DNA of 64,000 nucleotides from Cymodocea nodosa (Eukaryota; Streptophyta; Magnoliopsida; Alismatales; Cymodoceaceae): NCBI GenBank assembly GCA_036874045.1, contig CM072338.1, positions 21,412,501 to 21,476,500 of the forward strand, read 5' to 3'. Shown piece by piece: positions 37,105 to 49,961 of this stretch (position 1 is its first letter; each line of letters starts with the position of its first letter). The notes under the pieces were generated by a model. It saw only the letters and a program-made list of their open reading frames with translations, ran no database searches and was not told where the DNA came from. The position numbers and the translations under genes were made by a program.

Positions 37105-40100
37105 TCACTCTGAAAGCCCTAGAAACACAGCCGCAGAAGAGATTTGCACCTGAAGATCAGCAATATCAACATCATGGCCACCTTCGACTAGACCAAAACG
37201 ATCAACCTGCACAGAAATAGATGTGGTAAGGATATAATTAATATTTAAGAGTTAATCAAGCACGAAAATTTTGCAAGAATAGCTAGGCAAAAAACTGAAA
37301 AAATAGGAACCTGATAATCTTCTTCAAGTCTAATCAACTCAATAGCTTCCTCAATTATCAATCGCCCACGTAGTAGTGCAAGAGGGATGATTAAAGAATG
37401 TGCCGCCGCAGCCATTGCGTCAACAGCCGCCAACTCAAAATTATTTGTTTGTTTAAGGCTTCTTTCAATAGAACTTGCAAGACCATCCGCTTGCTTCCCA
37501 CCAAAAAGACTAGTGTAGACTACGGGTTTGTAGCCGAACTCCATCTCCATCCATTCCAGTAGAGGATCAATCTTTGCAATCTGCCTTTCTGACATGTGTT
37601 AACATCATATACAGAGAATTTTAAATTTGATCAGCGAAGCAAAGAGAAAGCATATCATGCACTGCTAAACCAAATCTCATCCATGGAACCAAAATTAAGT
37701 AGAAACCAGCATGGACATTCAAATGACAAATCTATTAAAAATTGGTGTAATCAGATATACACCAAAATCCTTGGTTTTTGACCATTTATCCAAATACATG
37801 AAATATAAGATTAAAATTTAAAAATAAAAACTTGTAAATAGTAAAATAATAGTTAATTCTTTGTGAGAGAGATTATGGATATCATAGAAATTTCCATAAA
37901 AAAATATTAAAAGATTCATAAAAAAATTGTCAACAAAACCATCAGGACGAGATATCCTTCTCTACTATACAAAGCCTTGATAACCATGACAAAATTTTCC
38001 AACTTGGAGGTTTGTGGCATAAAGAATATTTTATTGGATACCACCAAAAAAAATATTTGAAGGGTCTGCACATAGAGCTATTTGGAATGGATCCAATTGA
38101 AAAGTTGAACTTAAAGCAAAAAAGTGAAATATTAACAAGACCTAAGATCAGTTTTGCCAAATGAATAAATTTATTGAGATCACGCAAAACATTTTATTGA
38201 ACAATTGGCTGATTTGAAGATGATGAGAACATTGTTTGAACTTCTAATTGTGTGTTTCCCAAAATTTTGGATTTGCAATTTAAAACAAAAGGATAGATAA
38301 TAACAATAAATAGGGAACCTTCCGAATGGCATAAATCACGACTCCTTGTTTGAACTTTGAACTACAGATTCATACCAAAAAATTATAATAGATAATGCAT
38401 AATAAGCTTCTAAAGTTCAGTTTTGAAGTGGGTCGTCAATTTTGAAATCCATTGAAACATTGACATCAGCATGATCTCGTAAATTATTTAATTCTGAAGA
38501 ACCATCCATATGTTAACCTTTTTTTTTTTTGAGAATTAAGCACCTACAAAGCAGAGAGATCTCTAATCCCTCCTGACAAATCGTGGAAAATGGAGATCTA
38601 ACCAAATTATTCACGATCCACTGACAGAGATTGGTATTCACCCAACAAAGACAGACTGGATTTTATAAGGGAAAATCTAGTTCATAAAGTTTTGTTCTGG
38701 AGAGAATCCATTAAGATGAGCCTTACCTACACAAGTAGAAAGGTCATTCCTTGAATTCAAACCTATCAAGACTTGTAAGCAATGGAGTACCCTCACCATT
38801 GCATTCACACTTCAACCTCAATGATGGACTGGAATTGCAAACTCAAAAATCATGAAAAAGCTTTTGTTAACATATACCCGAGGGTAATTTTCTCACGATC
38901 ATATGCCAGAAGTTTTTACATCGGCATATATCTTTTACAAAAGTATGATAGGTTTGTCTATATAATTATATAAGTCAACTTATAACAAAGATATAATATA
39001 TGGAATCAAACGATTAAGCATGCTTACCTAGGACTCCACTTCCTGACTCTGTATCACCAGGTGAACGACAAAATATCAAATCTTGATGGAACTTTCCCAT
39101 CAAATTTTCAATAATCTTTACCCGGGTAAGTGGAACCCTCTCAAGAGCAGTACAAGCAAGCTTCATAAGTGGCATCGTGAAAGGCCTGATTCCATCTGCT
39201 TCCTATGAAGCATCAACAAAAACAAATTATCAAATAAGAAATCATAAAAAAGGGGGAAAACAAACTTAAGAAACAATTCTTTACTAAAGCTAAAGTGAAT
39301 GAAAAGAGAATATAATAAATTTATAACATAAACTATGAAAACAACATGAACTATAATACATAAAAGTATACGTTGGATTTTATCTTAACCAAATAACAAT
39401 TGCTGTAAAAAAAAAGGAAAATGACTGTTTGAACATCGTTTAGCCCAATACATTTAGTTTTTTGGAAAATGGGAAAAATTGCATGAAAAAGAATAATTGT
39501 ATTTCATTTAAAGGACCTTTTTACCATTTTCGAAGAAAGATGGTCTTTCCATTTAAATGAACATTTTTTGTTTTTTGGATTTTACTGTTGGAGTTGTTAT
39601 CATTGATATGATTTTACTATTTCAAATTTTTAATACTCAGTTTATTGTTTAAAACTTTAATTGTGCTCCTTGTGTACTAAGTTACGTTTTTTTTTGAAAT
39701 GATGATGAATTTGCCTTGAATTAAAATGCAAAGCTTCTTTTGTCATGGATCTTGTAAAATAAGAAAAGACCAACTATGATATCCATTATCGATTACGTAA
39801 TTGTGTTTACAGGCACGTTTTTAACTGATAAATACACATAATCACAATATTTTTCAAACTATATCACATATATTTAAACTAAAATTTTGCTTTCTCCTAC
39901 TAATTTGTTGATTGTGGTGATTGTAGGCATGTAAGTATATTTACTTATTCGTTTTAAATATGCACCATCTAAAAATGCTCACATTTCCAACCCTATCATG
40001 TCCATTTTCCATTCTTTACAACATTGAAAATAACTACAAGACTATATGACAATTTATATAACATAATAGCATTATATTCCTTAGCGGGGCATTTATTCTA

Positions 40101-40724
40101 TGGTTGTCATATATGCATATAACTAGCTCTACCAGTTCCGCACCTCTACATTGAAGATCAACCATTTCCTGACTTGGATAAAATAACGGAGTTTCAGTGG
40201 CATCGTGGATGGCACGAAGCAATGGTGGTCAATTTCCCGGAAACAACTGAACAGCATTTTGAATCTAATAAGTGAAAAATTTGGAACACTACGGAAAGAG
40301 GTAGGCGGGAGAATCGGACCTGGTACTCCCACTCGGCAGCAATGGCCGTGGCAAGGGCAAGCGTGGGTAGTTTAAGCGCCCTCTTTGACGGGGTTTTGAG
40401 TGTGCGGTAGTCGAGCATCACCGTCCACCCGTTCCCATCGTCGGCGAGCCTGGTCGTCACCTCCTTGTAGAATCTCTTCCCAGAGATGGACCCGGTCATG
40501 AAGGACATCGGCATCGACACCGAAGTCCCATCTCTTGTAGTCACGTTGTTCCGCCCCTTCACGTATATCGTGTCGTCGTCACCCTGCTTCTGCTTGTCTT
40601 TAGCCACGGCAGAAGAAGGTGCCTCAGGTTTCAAGACGGCGGACGAGGAGAAGGAATGGAGAACACGAAGTCGACCGGAGAGGGAGCGCCTGCCTAGGCA
40701 TCTTAGGGCTCCGGCGGTGGCCAT
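37105..40724 (-). CDS. Mitochondrial F1-ATPase assembly chaperone, ATP12 type (ATPAF2)
   Basis: Exons 40320-40724, 39028-39202, 37311-37588 and 37105-37206 (minus strand) join in frame to give 319 residues. ATP12 binds the F1 alpha subunit in the mitochondrial matrix and keeps it ready for assembly with beta. The N-terminus, about residues 1-35, is rich in Arg, Ser and Leu, as expected of a transit peptide. The ATP12 domain follows: FYKEVTTR and GWTVMLDYRTLKTP in exon 1, DGIRPFTMPLMKLACTALER in exon 2, IDPLLEWMEMEFGYKP in exon 3 and LVEGGHDVDIADLQVQISSA in the last exon. Introns 1 and 2 are 1.1 and 1.4 kb. The exon 1 donor (CAG then GTCCG) is slightly unusual, but the protein joins correctly across it. 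Length is normal for plants. Confidence 0.9.
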
Positions 40725-43215
40725 GCCGAAGAAAAAAGTGGTGGGTGATGAGGGGGTGGGTGGAGTTCACGGTGCAGATTCCAAAGCCTACATTGCGGCC
40801 CATGGACCACCGGAGCCGATCCAGCCCATTATATAATAAACGGAGGTTGGAGCTGGTGGTGGCGTCACCCTGCGTTCTTGGTCATGAGAATAATATCAGA
40901 TATTTGCGAGAACGATCAAAGTTTGCATAAGAGTTACTCCGCTGTAAGTAGCAAACAAACGCTACCTTAGTCTATAATTTTTCTCTGGGCTTGGTTACCT
41001 ACCATAGATGCAAATATTTCGGGCATGAAGCAGAACTTTGATTCGTTAAAATAGCAAGGAAAATGATTGCACGCACACACACACACACACATATAGTTAA
41101 TAGATAACAAACTCAGGGATGATCCCATGCTTTGCAAGGTTTGAGTTTTTATATAAATAACTTAAAAGAACTCAATAGGCATGATTTTGTCTATTACCAT
41201 AGATAGCAGCATATTTCAATTTTTATTATCGTTTTTGTCAAGACTACCATCCTAAACAAGATTCCATTTATGTACCACGACCACCACTGCTACTGCTGCT
41301 GCTACTACTAATAAAAAATAATAAAAATAATAATAATAATAAAGAAGAAGAAAGGTGGGAGTGGGTTGATGATTAGATTCGCCGGTGGATGTGGTAGGAA
41401 GCAAAGGTGGTTGTTACGGTATGGGCATGTGCACGGCAGTGGTGCAGGGTTGGTGGGTGTACTTGGGAACATGGTACAGATTGCAACTCTTTTGGATTCC
41501 AGCGCCCCGGGCAAAAATCGTTTCATACAAGTAATTTATAATTCGAAGGGCTTTTTTGTTTTACGTAGATGTCTACCACGGTAAATAATGCTGTCGTAGG
41601 TACTTGGATTTAATGACTCGCGCATCTCTCTACACGTGACGAGCGGGAGATCGAGGGCCGGAGGATAAGAAGAGGTGCAAAGATTATTTTTTGAATGTAA
41701 AGTGACATATCGAATTTTTGTTATTATACCACATTTGCTTTATCGCATTTAGAAAGTCAAAGTGTAAAGCATATGCATGACACAAGTATATCCTCTTACA
41801 CTGCATTTACTCTGCTACACGTGAGAAGCTTTACAACGGCAAATGGGGTAGACACCGACAGCTTTTATCTCTTCTAATTCACTCGCACTACATGTGTCTC
41901 AACCTGTGTGAAAATAAAAATGTATCGTCTCTCGGTTATTTATCACTACCGTCAAATATTGTAAACGTCAACATTTATAATTTTTTGAATGTAAAAGTAT
42001 CACTTACCACTCCAAAATATTTATCAGACCCTGGTCCAGCTCACTTACGGCGTTTGGCGGCATCCACAGCTGGAGTCTCCGAAACGTTAGCATCGATAAT
42101 GCCATTTCATCTGGACGGGACTCCCGAATCCAAGTGCTTGAGAACGATTTAAAGAAAAAGGCAAACGACGAATCATGTGGCATGCTTGCATCCTGAAACC
42201 CGAAATAAATAAATTGAAAAAAAGAAGAAGGTGAAATGCTTCGTCTGTTCGTCGTCACAAGATTGGTGGACGATGGAGTTGGGTGGCAACAACGAAGATG
42301 GTGGGCTCTTCAATCGTGACCCACCTCAGCTGGCGGCTAAGGTCGTCACGGCCAAGTGGGGGCGAAGGAACGGCCTCCGCTTCCCCAGTTCACGTCACGC
42401 CGTATTCTTCCAGCGGGAAGTGGACCACCCGGTCCGCCACTTAAATCCGTGGCAACGACGTCATCGGCACTCGCGTGGGCGTCGACATCGCCCCGGAACG
42501 GCCTTGCGCTTGTCGTCACTCTTCCACCGATGTACGTCGAACGTGGTCACGGAATGATCGACAGGTGATGTATTTGGGCATCCACATTCTAGTCTGATTT
42601 TACATCAAAACTAAAATGAGACGATATATCTATCTATCTATCATATCTTCGATGTTACCGTAATTGATTTTTGTTAAAATTAAATTAGATTTAATTAATG
42701 TTAGATATGTTATTATTAAATCATTCTGCACCTTTATTTAAATTTATTGCAGACGACAATATATTTTGCGGTTTGAATATATCAATCAAATGGAAAATTA
42801 ACTTGGTCCGACGATGCCTGCAGAGCACAATCATTGTACCCGATTGTCAATCAATTAAAAGAAAAACACAATCATTCTACCACGTTCACGCAGTCGCCAT
42901 TATCATCGTCGTCATCCACCATTACCCTAAACAAATATCGCATCTTGCTTTCTTCCTTCCCTTCTCTCGCCAACCGAAAGAAAAGAGAGTCGAGAACTTG
43001 ACATCCCCCTTGCCTTTTCTTTCAATGGTAAGAGTGTGATCCACCTCGAAGAACAACCCTTCTGCGTCTTCCTCTTCTTCTCTTCGCCCTTCTCCGCAAA
43101 CCTGCCGCGAAAAGGCCTTTTCCTTCGCTTCATATCACCTTCCTTTTCTTCTATGACAAGTAGGAACAAGGCCAAGTAAGGAGCTTACGGAGAAAGCAAG
43201 AGGTGGAAGTGGGAG
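40725..43215. other. Intergenic DNA between the ATP12-type and LUX-like genes
   Basis: It contains a (CA)n tract at 41068-41091, CTG/ATA trinucleotide tracts at 41288-41342, and a GC-rich island at 42230-42560 whose open frames I do not recognise. 42900-43215 is CT-rich and probably holds the promoter and 5' UTR of the next gene. Confidence 0.5.
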
Positions 43216-44145
43216 ATGAAAGAAGAGGAACCCAACTTGTCCATGGGGTGGGAGGAGGAGCTCCCCTCTCCGGATGAGCTCATGCCTTTGTCCCAGACCC
43301 TCATAACGCCTGATCTCGCCTATGCTTTCGACATACCTTCTCCGAATTCCAACCCAAATCATGGCACGAAGTTGGTAGAATCACCGTCCCAGATCCCTTC
43401 TTCTCAGCAGCAGAATCGTCATCTTGGAGGTGACTATGAGTCCTCCGACATGGGTGGTGGCCGCGGCAGCGGAGGAGGTTGTGTTGGAGGAGGGGACGAG
43501 CAGGCCCGGACCCTGAAGCGACCGCGGCTGGTCTGGACGCCGCAGCTCCACAAGAGATTTGTGGATGCAGTGTCACACCTCGGCATCAAGCACGCCGTGC
43601 CCAAGACCATAATGCAGCTGATGAGCGTCGACGGACTCACCCGCGAAAACGTCGCAAGCCACCTTCAAAAGTACCGCCTTTATCTCAAGAGAATGCAGGG
43701 GATCGCGTCCGGCGCGGCCCACGCCGCCGTCTCCCACACGGACAACGCCACGGAGCAGCTCTTCGCCAGCAATCCGATCCCCCACAACTTCCTCAATCAC
43801 CAGAGGCCGGCGGTGGGAGCTGGCCCTGGTGGTGGGCCGGAGCAGTACATGCCTTTTGGACAGGTGTCTGCTCTGCAACACCATCAGCAGATGGCCGCCG
43901 CCGTGGCGCACCAACACCCGCAGTATTTCAAACAGAGACAAATGGGAAGCCTTGGGTCGTCGCCAGGTGGGGGATTCTTAGGTCGACATCGTCACCACAA
44001 CCATCAAACCGGAAGCCAGAGGATTATCGGGCCTATGACGATTGGTTTGGCGCCTCCAATGCAATCGACTGATCTCGTGGAGGATAGGGAGACCGGTGGA
44101 GGTGGGAGAAAGGTGCTGACGCTTTTTCCTACGAAAGATGACTGA
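43216..44145 (+). CDS. LUX/PCL1/MYBC1-like GARP (MYB-like) transcription factor
   Basis: An intronless 309-residue protein with one GARP DNA-binding domain at residues 98-162. It starts [18 protein letters not shown], has a central [18 protein letters not shown] and ends with [15 protein letters not shown]. This signature belongs to the clade of LUX ARRHYTHMO (evening complex of the circadian clock), BOA and MYBC1 (freezing-tolerance regulator). The SVDGLTREN form and the following LFASNPIP stretch look more MYBC1-like than LUX-like, but I cannot settle orthology. Low-complexity Gly, Gln and His tracts occur on both sides. The C-terminus [13 protein letters not shown] is a conserved-looking short motif. 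Lack of introns fits the clade. The start is the first ATG before the acidic [17 protein letters not shown] stretch. Confidence 0.9.
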   Translation: MKEEEPNLSMGWEEELPSPDELMPLSQTLITPDLAYAFDIPSPNSNPNHGTKLVESPSQIPSSQQQNRHLGGDYESSDMGGGRGSGGGCVGGGDEQARTLKRPRLVWTPQLHKRFVDAVSHLGIKHAVPKTIMQLMSVDGLTRENVASHLQKYRLYLKRMQGIASGAAHAAVSHTDNATEQLFASNPIPHNFLNHQRPAVGAGPGGGPEQYMPFGQVSALQHHQQMAAAVAHQHPQYFKQRQMGSLGSSPGGGFLGRHRHHNHQTGSQRIIGPMTIGLAPPMQSTDLVEDRETGGGGRKVLTLFPTKDD

Positions 44146-45187
44146 GCTCTCTTCGGTTGGCAAACAAGCCGTCTGATTGATGGCTCCGCTCTGTTTGCCA
44201 TGCTTCCATGAATTCCATTAGAAAGGAAATGGAAGAAAGCAATGGATTCTCTTGCAGAATTATCGAATTACCTCTAGGATGTCATTCATAATTCCTTTTT
44301 TTTTTTTAACTTTTTCTCCTTTTCCGATTTCTCCTTTCTACTGTGCTTATCATTGTCACTTCTCGTGGTATCATGGTACTACTTGGTTCGGTATCAGGAT
44401 CAGGGTTGGCTAAGGAGAGTGTTTTCCGATGCATCTGAGGTTTATTCATGAACGAACCCATTTACGAAATCTTTTGAGAAGAGAAAATGTAAAACATCTA
44501 TTGCAGTGGGTCTTCACTTCTCTGTGAGAAAAAAGATCTTAGATACGAACTTTTTAAGCAAAGGCACGTTATCGTTATCAAACAAAATCTAATGAAATGG
44601 TTTAGACATACCAATGGTGGTAAGCAGGAGATGTACGCCATCTATGTCCTTTTGTCTGCAACAAGGAAGAATGCAGGTGGGGATGGATAATCCTGACTCG
44701 TTCTTGTTCATATCCACAGAGAATAATGATGAAAAACAGAGCAGGGGATTGATTAAACTAATAAATTTTCCAGCGATAATCACACTAACATGGCGTGAAG
44801 TTGGATCTACTTGTATTTCTTATTTTATTTATATGTTTGTGGTCATCTCACGGGATTCACCTGTTCCATTGCTGTCCTTGTTCCTCAACCTGGTCTCTGG
44901 ATTCTGGAGGGCCCAGGCATTATAATATGTGCTTCTTTTGGATCTAATTCCAACCTTTCTTGTAAATCTCAACCCATGTGCTCTCTCTCTCAACCAGAAT
45001 AAATACTAACTAGATTAATTGTTGTTTTCATTCTGGTTTTTATCAGCAGTAGATTGTTGCAGAAGCTGATCATCATCTATAACTGACACGCAAAATAAGT
45101 AGATAGTTTTCGAATTTGAAACTCTGCTACGGCAAAGTGGTTTATTTAAAGTAAAGGGTGTGGGTAAAATTATAGTAAAAGTACAGC
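44146..45187. other. Convergent intergenic region
   Basis: It lies between the 3' ends of the LUX-like gene and the UGT gene. No further gene is supported. Confidence 0.5.
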
Positions 45188-46689
45188 TCATTTGAAATTG
45201 GCATTCAACCTCGAACGTTGCATGATGGCATCCATCAAAGTTCGAAGATTTCTAGTGGAAGAACCGCCGTCTCCGATTGCTGCATGGCATTTGTCCTTGA
45301 GCAGATCAAGTCTTCTTCTCATGGCTTTGCCCGCCTCCCTTTCCAAGTCCATCACCTTCCTCACGGCCCTCGCTATCTCCTCCCTCCCAACCACCCCATC
45401 AATTCTTCCCTCGCGAAAGCATAAACTCTCCCCCACCCGAACACCCACCTCCCAATCGTTAACCACCGCCCAGCTATTGGACGGCTGATCCCCCAGCTGC
45501 GGGAAGGTGACCATGGGCTTGCCGGCAAACACACTCTCCAGCGTCGAGTTCCAACCGCAGTGCGTCATGAATCCACCAACGGCAGGGTGGCAGAGGACCC
45601 GCAGCTGGTCGCACCATGCAACCACCAATCCCATATCACCACCCAACTCAATCAGACGAGAATGATCGCCTCTCGCCACCCACAAGAACCGCACCCGGCT
45701 GTCACGTAGCCCAAGAGCAAGCTCCTCCATCTGTTCGCCGAATACATGGACGAAGCTGCCCAACGACACGTAAAGCACCGAAGCAGCCGGTTGTGAGTCC
45801 AGCCAACGGAAGTAATCGCCGATGCTTCCGCCACCTCCGTCTTTAAGCTTCATGAAAGGAATGCACGGCCCAACCGTGTAGACTGGGAGCGGGAGGGTGG
45901 CTTTCAAGTCGTTCATCGTGTGGGGTTGCAACTCGTCCACGGTGTTGAAGATTAAGCCTTCTGCTCTTCTTATCGCCGAGAAACATGTCAGCAAGACCGC
46001 CGTAATCTTCGGTGATGTAAAGAAGCATTCGAAGCTCGACAGGTGCCGGAAGGTGATGCCCGGAGCGAGTTCCCGACTCTCGTTCCTTTGTTCTGCTTTG
46101 CAAGCACGAAAATATACGGTCGACAACAAACACGGTGATATGCAACAGAAGGTTGGGTTGTTTGGGTACCTGATTTGTCTCTACCGGCGACGATCATATC
46201 GTAGTTGTAGAACAAGGAGAATACAGGCGGGGGCATGGGAAACAGGGAGTACACTGGAATCCCTCGACGGTTTCCAATGGAAACGGCCCAGGGAACGTAG
46301 GAGTCGGCGAGGATGGCTACGGGTGGTGGGTCGAGCTGGGAAATCAGGTGTTCGACCGGAGACTCCATCTTGGTGAGGACGGCCTGGAGGAAGCCGGGAA
46401 AGTCCACCCCACGGATGAGTTCTGAGGGGATCACGTTGGGGATGGACCGGAAGTTGATGGAAGGGTTGGCGATGCACCTGTTGTTTCTTCGACCGTGGGT
46501 GAGGAGTCCGAGCCACTCTTCCGTGACGACGAAGGTGAAGGTGACGGACACGCCATTGCAGCGTTGTGAAGACGAAAGGAGCAGCTCGCAGAGGTGCATC
46601 ATGGGGTTGATGTGGCCTCGCCCGGGGTAGGGCACCGCCATCAGGTGGACGGTGGCGGTGCAGGCGGTGATGGTTCCGTTGGTGGGCAT
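45188..46689 (-). CDS. UDP-glucosyltransferase, UGT87 type (GT1 family)
   Basis: Exons 46185-46689 and 45188-46092, separated by a 92-bp GT-AG intron, encode 469 residues. Plant GT1 enzymes move glucose from UDP-glucose to small acceptors such as flavonoids, hormones and volatiles. The acceptor here is unknown. The catalytic His26 lies in VPYPGRGHINPM, with the partner Asp130 in ILADSYVPW. The 44-residue PSPG box spans 328-371, from WCDQLRVLCH through HCGWNSTLES to GDQ. Its final Gln favours UDP-glucose. NVIPSE and FPGF motifs in the first half are typical of UGT87A. The loop joining the two exons is about ten residues shorter than I expect. An upstream in-frame ATG at 46833 exists, but it would add about 48 residues with no family match. 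Confidence 0.9.
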
Positions 46690-49600
46690 TGGGGATGTGG
46701 GCTTTCCTCTCGCGAGCACAGAAAACAGGGGCGTGGTCCGAAGACCCCAGAACACCAGCACTGAATACTTTGTCCGAGATGCCGACATTCCACCGTTGAA
46801 GAGTCTGAGGTGGAATTCGCTTCCGACGCACATCTTTTCGATTTTCTTTTGGTATTAATCTTTACGATTTTTTTATAACGGTAGTTTTTTTGAATCATAT
46901 CGAGAAGGGCACTTTCACTAAAGTTATAGTTTATAATTACTAAAATTAGTTAGTTATATATTTCCATTTTTTCGTAACATATTTTATATATGATTTGTAG
47001 CAAATTAAGAATCTAATTATTTTTTAAATGAGTCATGAATCCAATTTTTTCGGAGAGAATTATACTTCTCTCTGTCGGTCAACCAACAAAACTATATTCT
47101 CCTAACCTTGCAAACCCCATATTGAATAAGATTTTTTTTTATTAACTTAAAAATAATGTATCTTACGATTTGAAGATTGTATCTTAAATATATAGATGCA
47201 TATTTTTATTAATATTTGTTTTAACTATAATATTTATCGTTAATAGATTCTAAATTAATATATCTAAATTATAGTGTAAACACCGATGATATTTTTAATT
47301 GTAAGTTAATGCAGCGACATTGAATTGCACTTGGAGGATTTTCATATTATTGATCTTATTAAATAAAATAGTTATAAAAAATAGGATTATATACATAATA
47401 AAACATGAAAAGTAATAATAAAGCCATATAAATATAATATAAATCACTCCATGAAACTATAATTTATTTGTTTACGAAATGCTCGATCGATAAATATCAA
47501 AATATCCACTTAATAAAATTTTCCAATATTGTATAAGTGTCATGAGTTTAGAGTTGTTCTTGGTGGGACATATTAATATTTTGTCGGGCATCTGAATTAT
47601 TTTTATTATTTAATACATACTTTCGAATATTATATTCATCTTAGCTAATAATTAATTTTACGTAAGCATGAGGTCAGTTTTTTAAATTGAAATACACGTT
47701 TTCCCCTGAAACTTACATCTCCACAACTTAATTTTATTATCATGTATTTTAATTTGTAATCATAAGTATACGTAAAACAAATAAGATACCATTTGATTTT
47801 TGAACCCCATATTAGTTTATTTTATTGAATTATTGTATGTAATGCAAATATAGTGCTATTTTATTTTACTCTTCCCTCCGTCTCCCACACCAACGCCCTG
47901 CGCGGCATCTCCGTCCCCTGCCCACCACCGTCACCGTCACCGCCGACCGCCAGCCTCGTCCCTTCTCCTCCCTCCCCACCGTAAAATCCACCATCGTTCC
48001 AAGCCCATCATTAGGGGGCAACCACTGTCATCGCCGTGACATCCAACTCATGCTGCTATCGTCGCCGTCCTCTGCCTCTGTGCTCCCATCACCTCCACCC
48101 GCCACCTTTCGAGCACAGTCAAAAGGTCGAATGCATTACAAGAAATTACCTTATGATTACCAAAAGAAAAAAAAATACGTTATATCATCACTATAAAATC
48201 CTACATTCTTAAAGAATCAATCTCATCATTAGTGTTTAATCGATTAACCGTTAATCAAATCAACTTTTGATAAGCCAATTAAAGGCTAACTGCTTATTTA
48301 TCACATGGATTACCTCAATAAATTTAGCCATGCTTAACCATACTTGGGGAAATTTGCTTTTGAGTAACACTTAACAGCAACTTTCTTATACCTTATCACT
48401 TTGAATTCAATGAGTTACAACGATAATCATTAAATATGATCTTGCTTTCATCCACGGATGGCATGCCATTATTACTTTTTTATCTTTCTTTTACATCTTA
48501 CCGAAAGCCGAAGCCTCAACCCTTCTGCGACATGCACCAAAAGCAAAGAGTGGTCCCCCACCAAGAAGTACCTGAACAAACTTAACTCTATAGATGTAAA
48601 AGGGTCAGGCTAGCAAAGTTGGACCGCACCATTGATCAGCCCGATACGGTTCAGCCTGTGTCAAAAGACCATGCCTGGACTAAACCAATCAGTACACACA
48701 CGGCTAGGCTGGCATAAATAGTGCCCGGGCAGGAAAAAAAAACAAAAAGGTCATGTGAGGCCGACATGACAAATTAACATATATATCCTAAACTCCGCAT
48801 AATTCGAAGTATAAATGAGTCAAGCTCTATTGACCCTGCTGAGCCCATGACACCGGGCTAAGCTTTATCGAAGATGTAAAATTTATGTTATTACCCAACT
48901 CATTTCTGGCCTAACAATTTAATCAAAACCCATATTATCTTACCCCCTGGCACACCGCTTTTGAAATTTTAACAACTAAAAGACATTTTAGGCATTTTCT
49001 CAATTTACTTTATTTCATAAAAAAATATTAATCAATGAAAAAACTTTCCAAAATTTCTAATTCTTAACTTTTCTAGTGATACAAACCTCTTTCAAATTTT
49101 ACTTTTCTAATTTTCTATTTCTTCTATTTTCTAACGAACCCTAAAAATCAGACAACCCATTTCCTACAATTCTCATAAATTCCAGTCAGAACAGAACTTT
49201 AAGCATCGGCTGAAAGCTCATATTCAACGTCTTTTTTCTACATCTCACATAAACTTCAACTTTTTTAAAAAGAGAACATGATAATCAAATTAATAATTGA
49301 AGTGGTGGGAAGTGCTGGGCCTAGTAGGGGTAATATGAAAGCATACGCATCCTAAGCCATGTTTGGCTGGCTGCAATAATATTACATGTAATGTAATCGA
49401 ATCACGTTACTTAAGTAAATTACAATATTTGGTAACCCAATGTAAACTAATTATAATATTATATACAAAATCAATTTTACCATTTAAGCTTACATATAAA
49501 TAGTTAAATGGTCTTAAAGAATTAATTTGCTATAAACAAACTTTAAAGTTTATATTTATAAAAATTTCAATATTATAATTCATGAAAGAAATGTAATTTA

Positions 49601-49961
49601 TTTATATTACATTATATTTTGAGAAGGAAAAATATGCTAGATATAAAAAATTTCTACAAGTAACTAACGTGCATATGCATATATCATCATCTCTTACAAC
49701 CAGAAAATGCAAATGTATGACAGGAGAAAACCCCCAAATTTGACGACGCCCAGAAGAGAAGCAGAAAGCGTAGACAACATATGACAAAATCATTGAAAGG
49801 ATAGAATACCATTCAGAAGTTATTGTGCACCACAAGTCATCCTTACTACGAAGGAAACAATTCTATATTAATGAAATTCAAAGAAAAGTTAATACACAGT
49901 CACGAACAATATATCTAATCTTACCAGTACCAGATACCAGAATTGCCATAAGCCTTCTGTC
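46690..49961. other. AT-rich intergenic DNA with a small GC-rich island
   Basis: No gene. A GC-rich, proline-coding-like island lies at 47870-48120. About 49430-49480 carries a short motif, AAATTACAATATTTGGTAAC, that recurs nearly unchanged at 56446-56466 and may belong to a dispersed transposon family. Confidence 0.45.

Noticed and set aside
42231-42557. GC-rich 108-codon frame upstream of the LUX-like gene
   Set aside because: The GC island is real, but none of its frames resembles a known protein and no exon structure could be built.
45897-46376. 159-codon plus-strand frame inside the UGT gene
   Set aside because: It is the antisense of UGT coding sequence, and the sense frame has a complete PSPG box.
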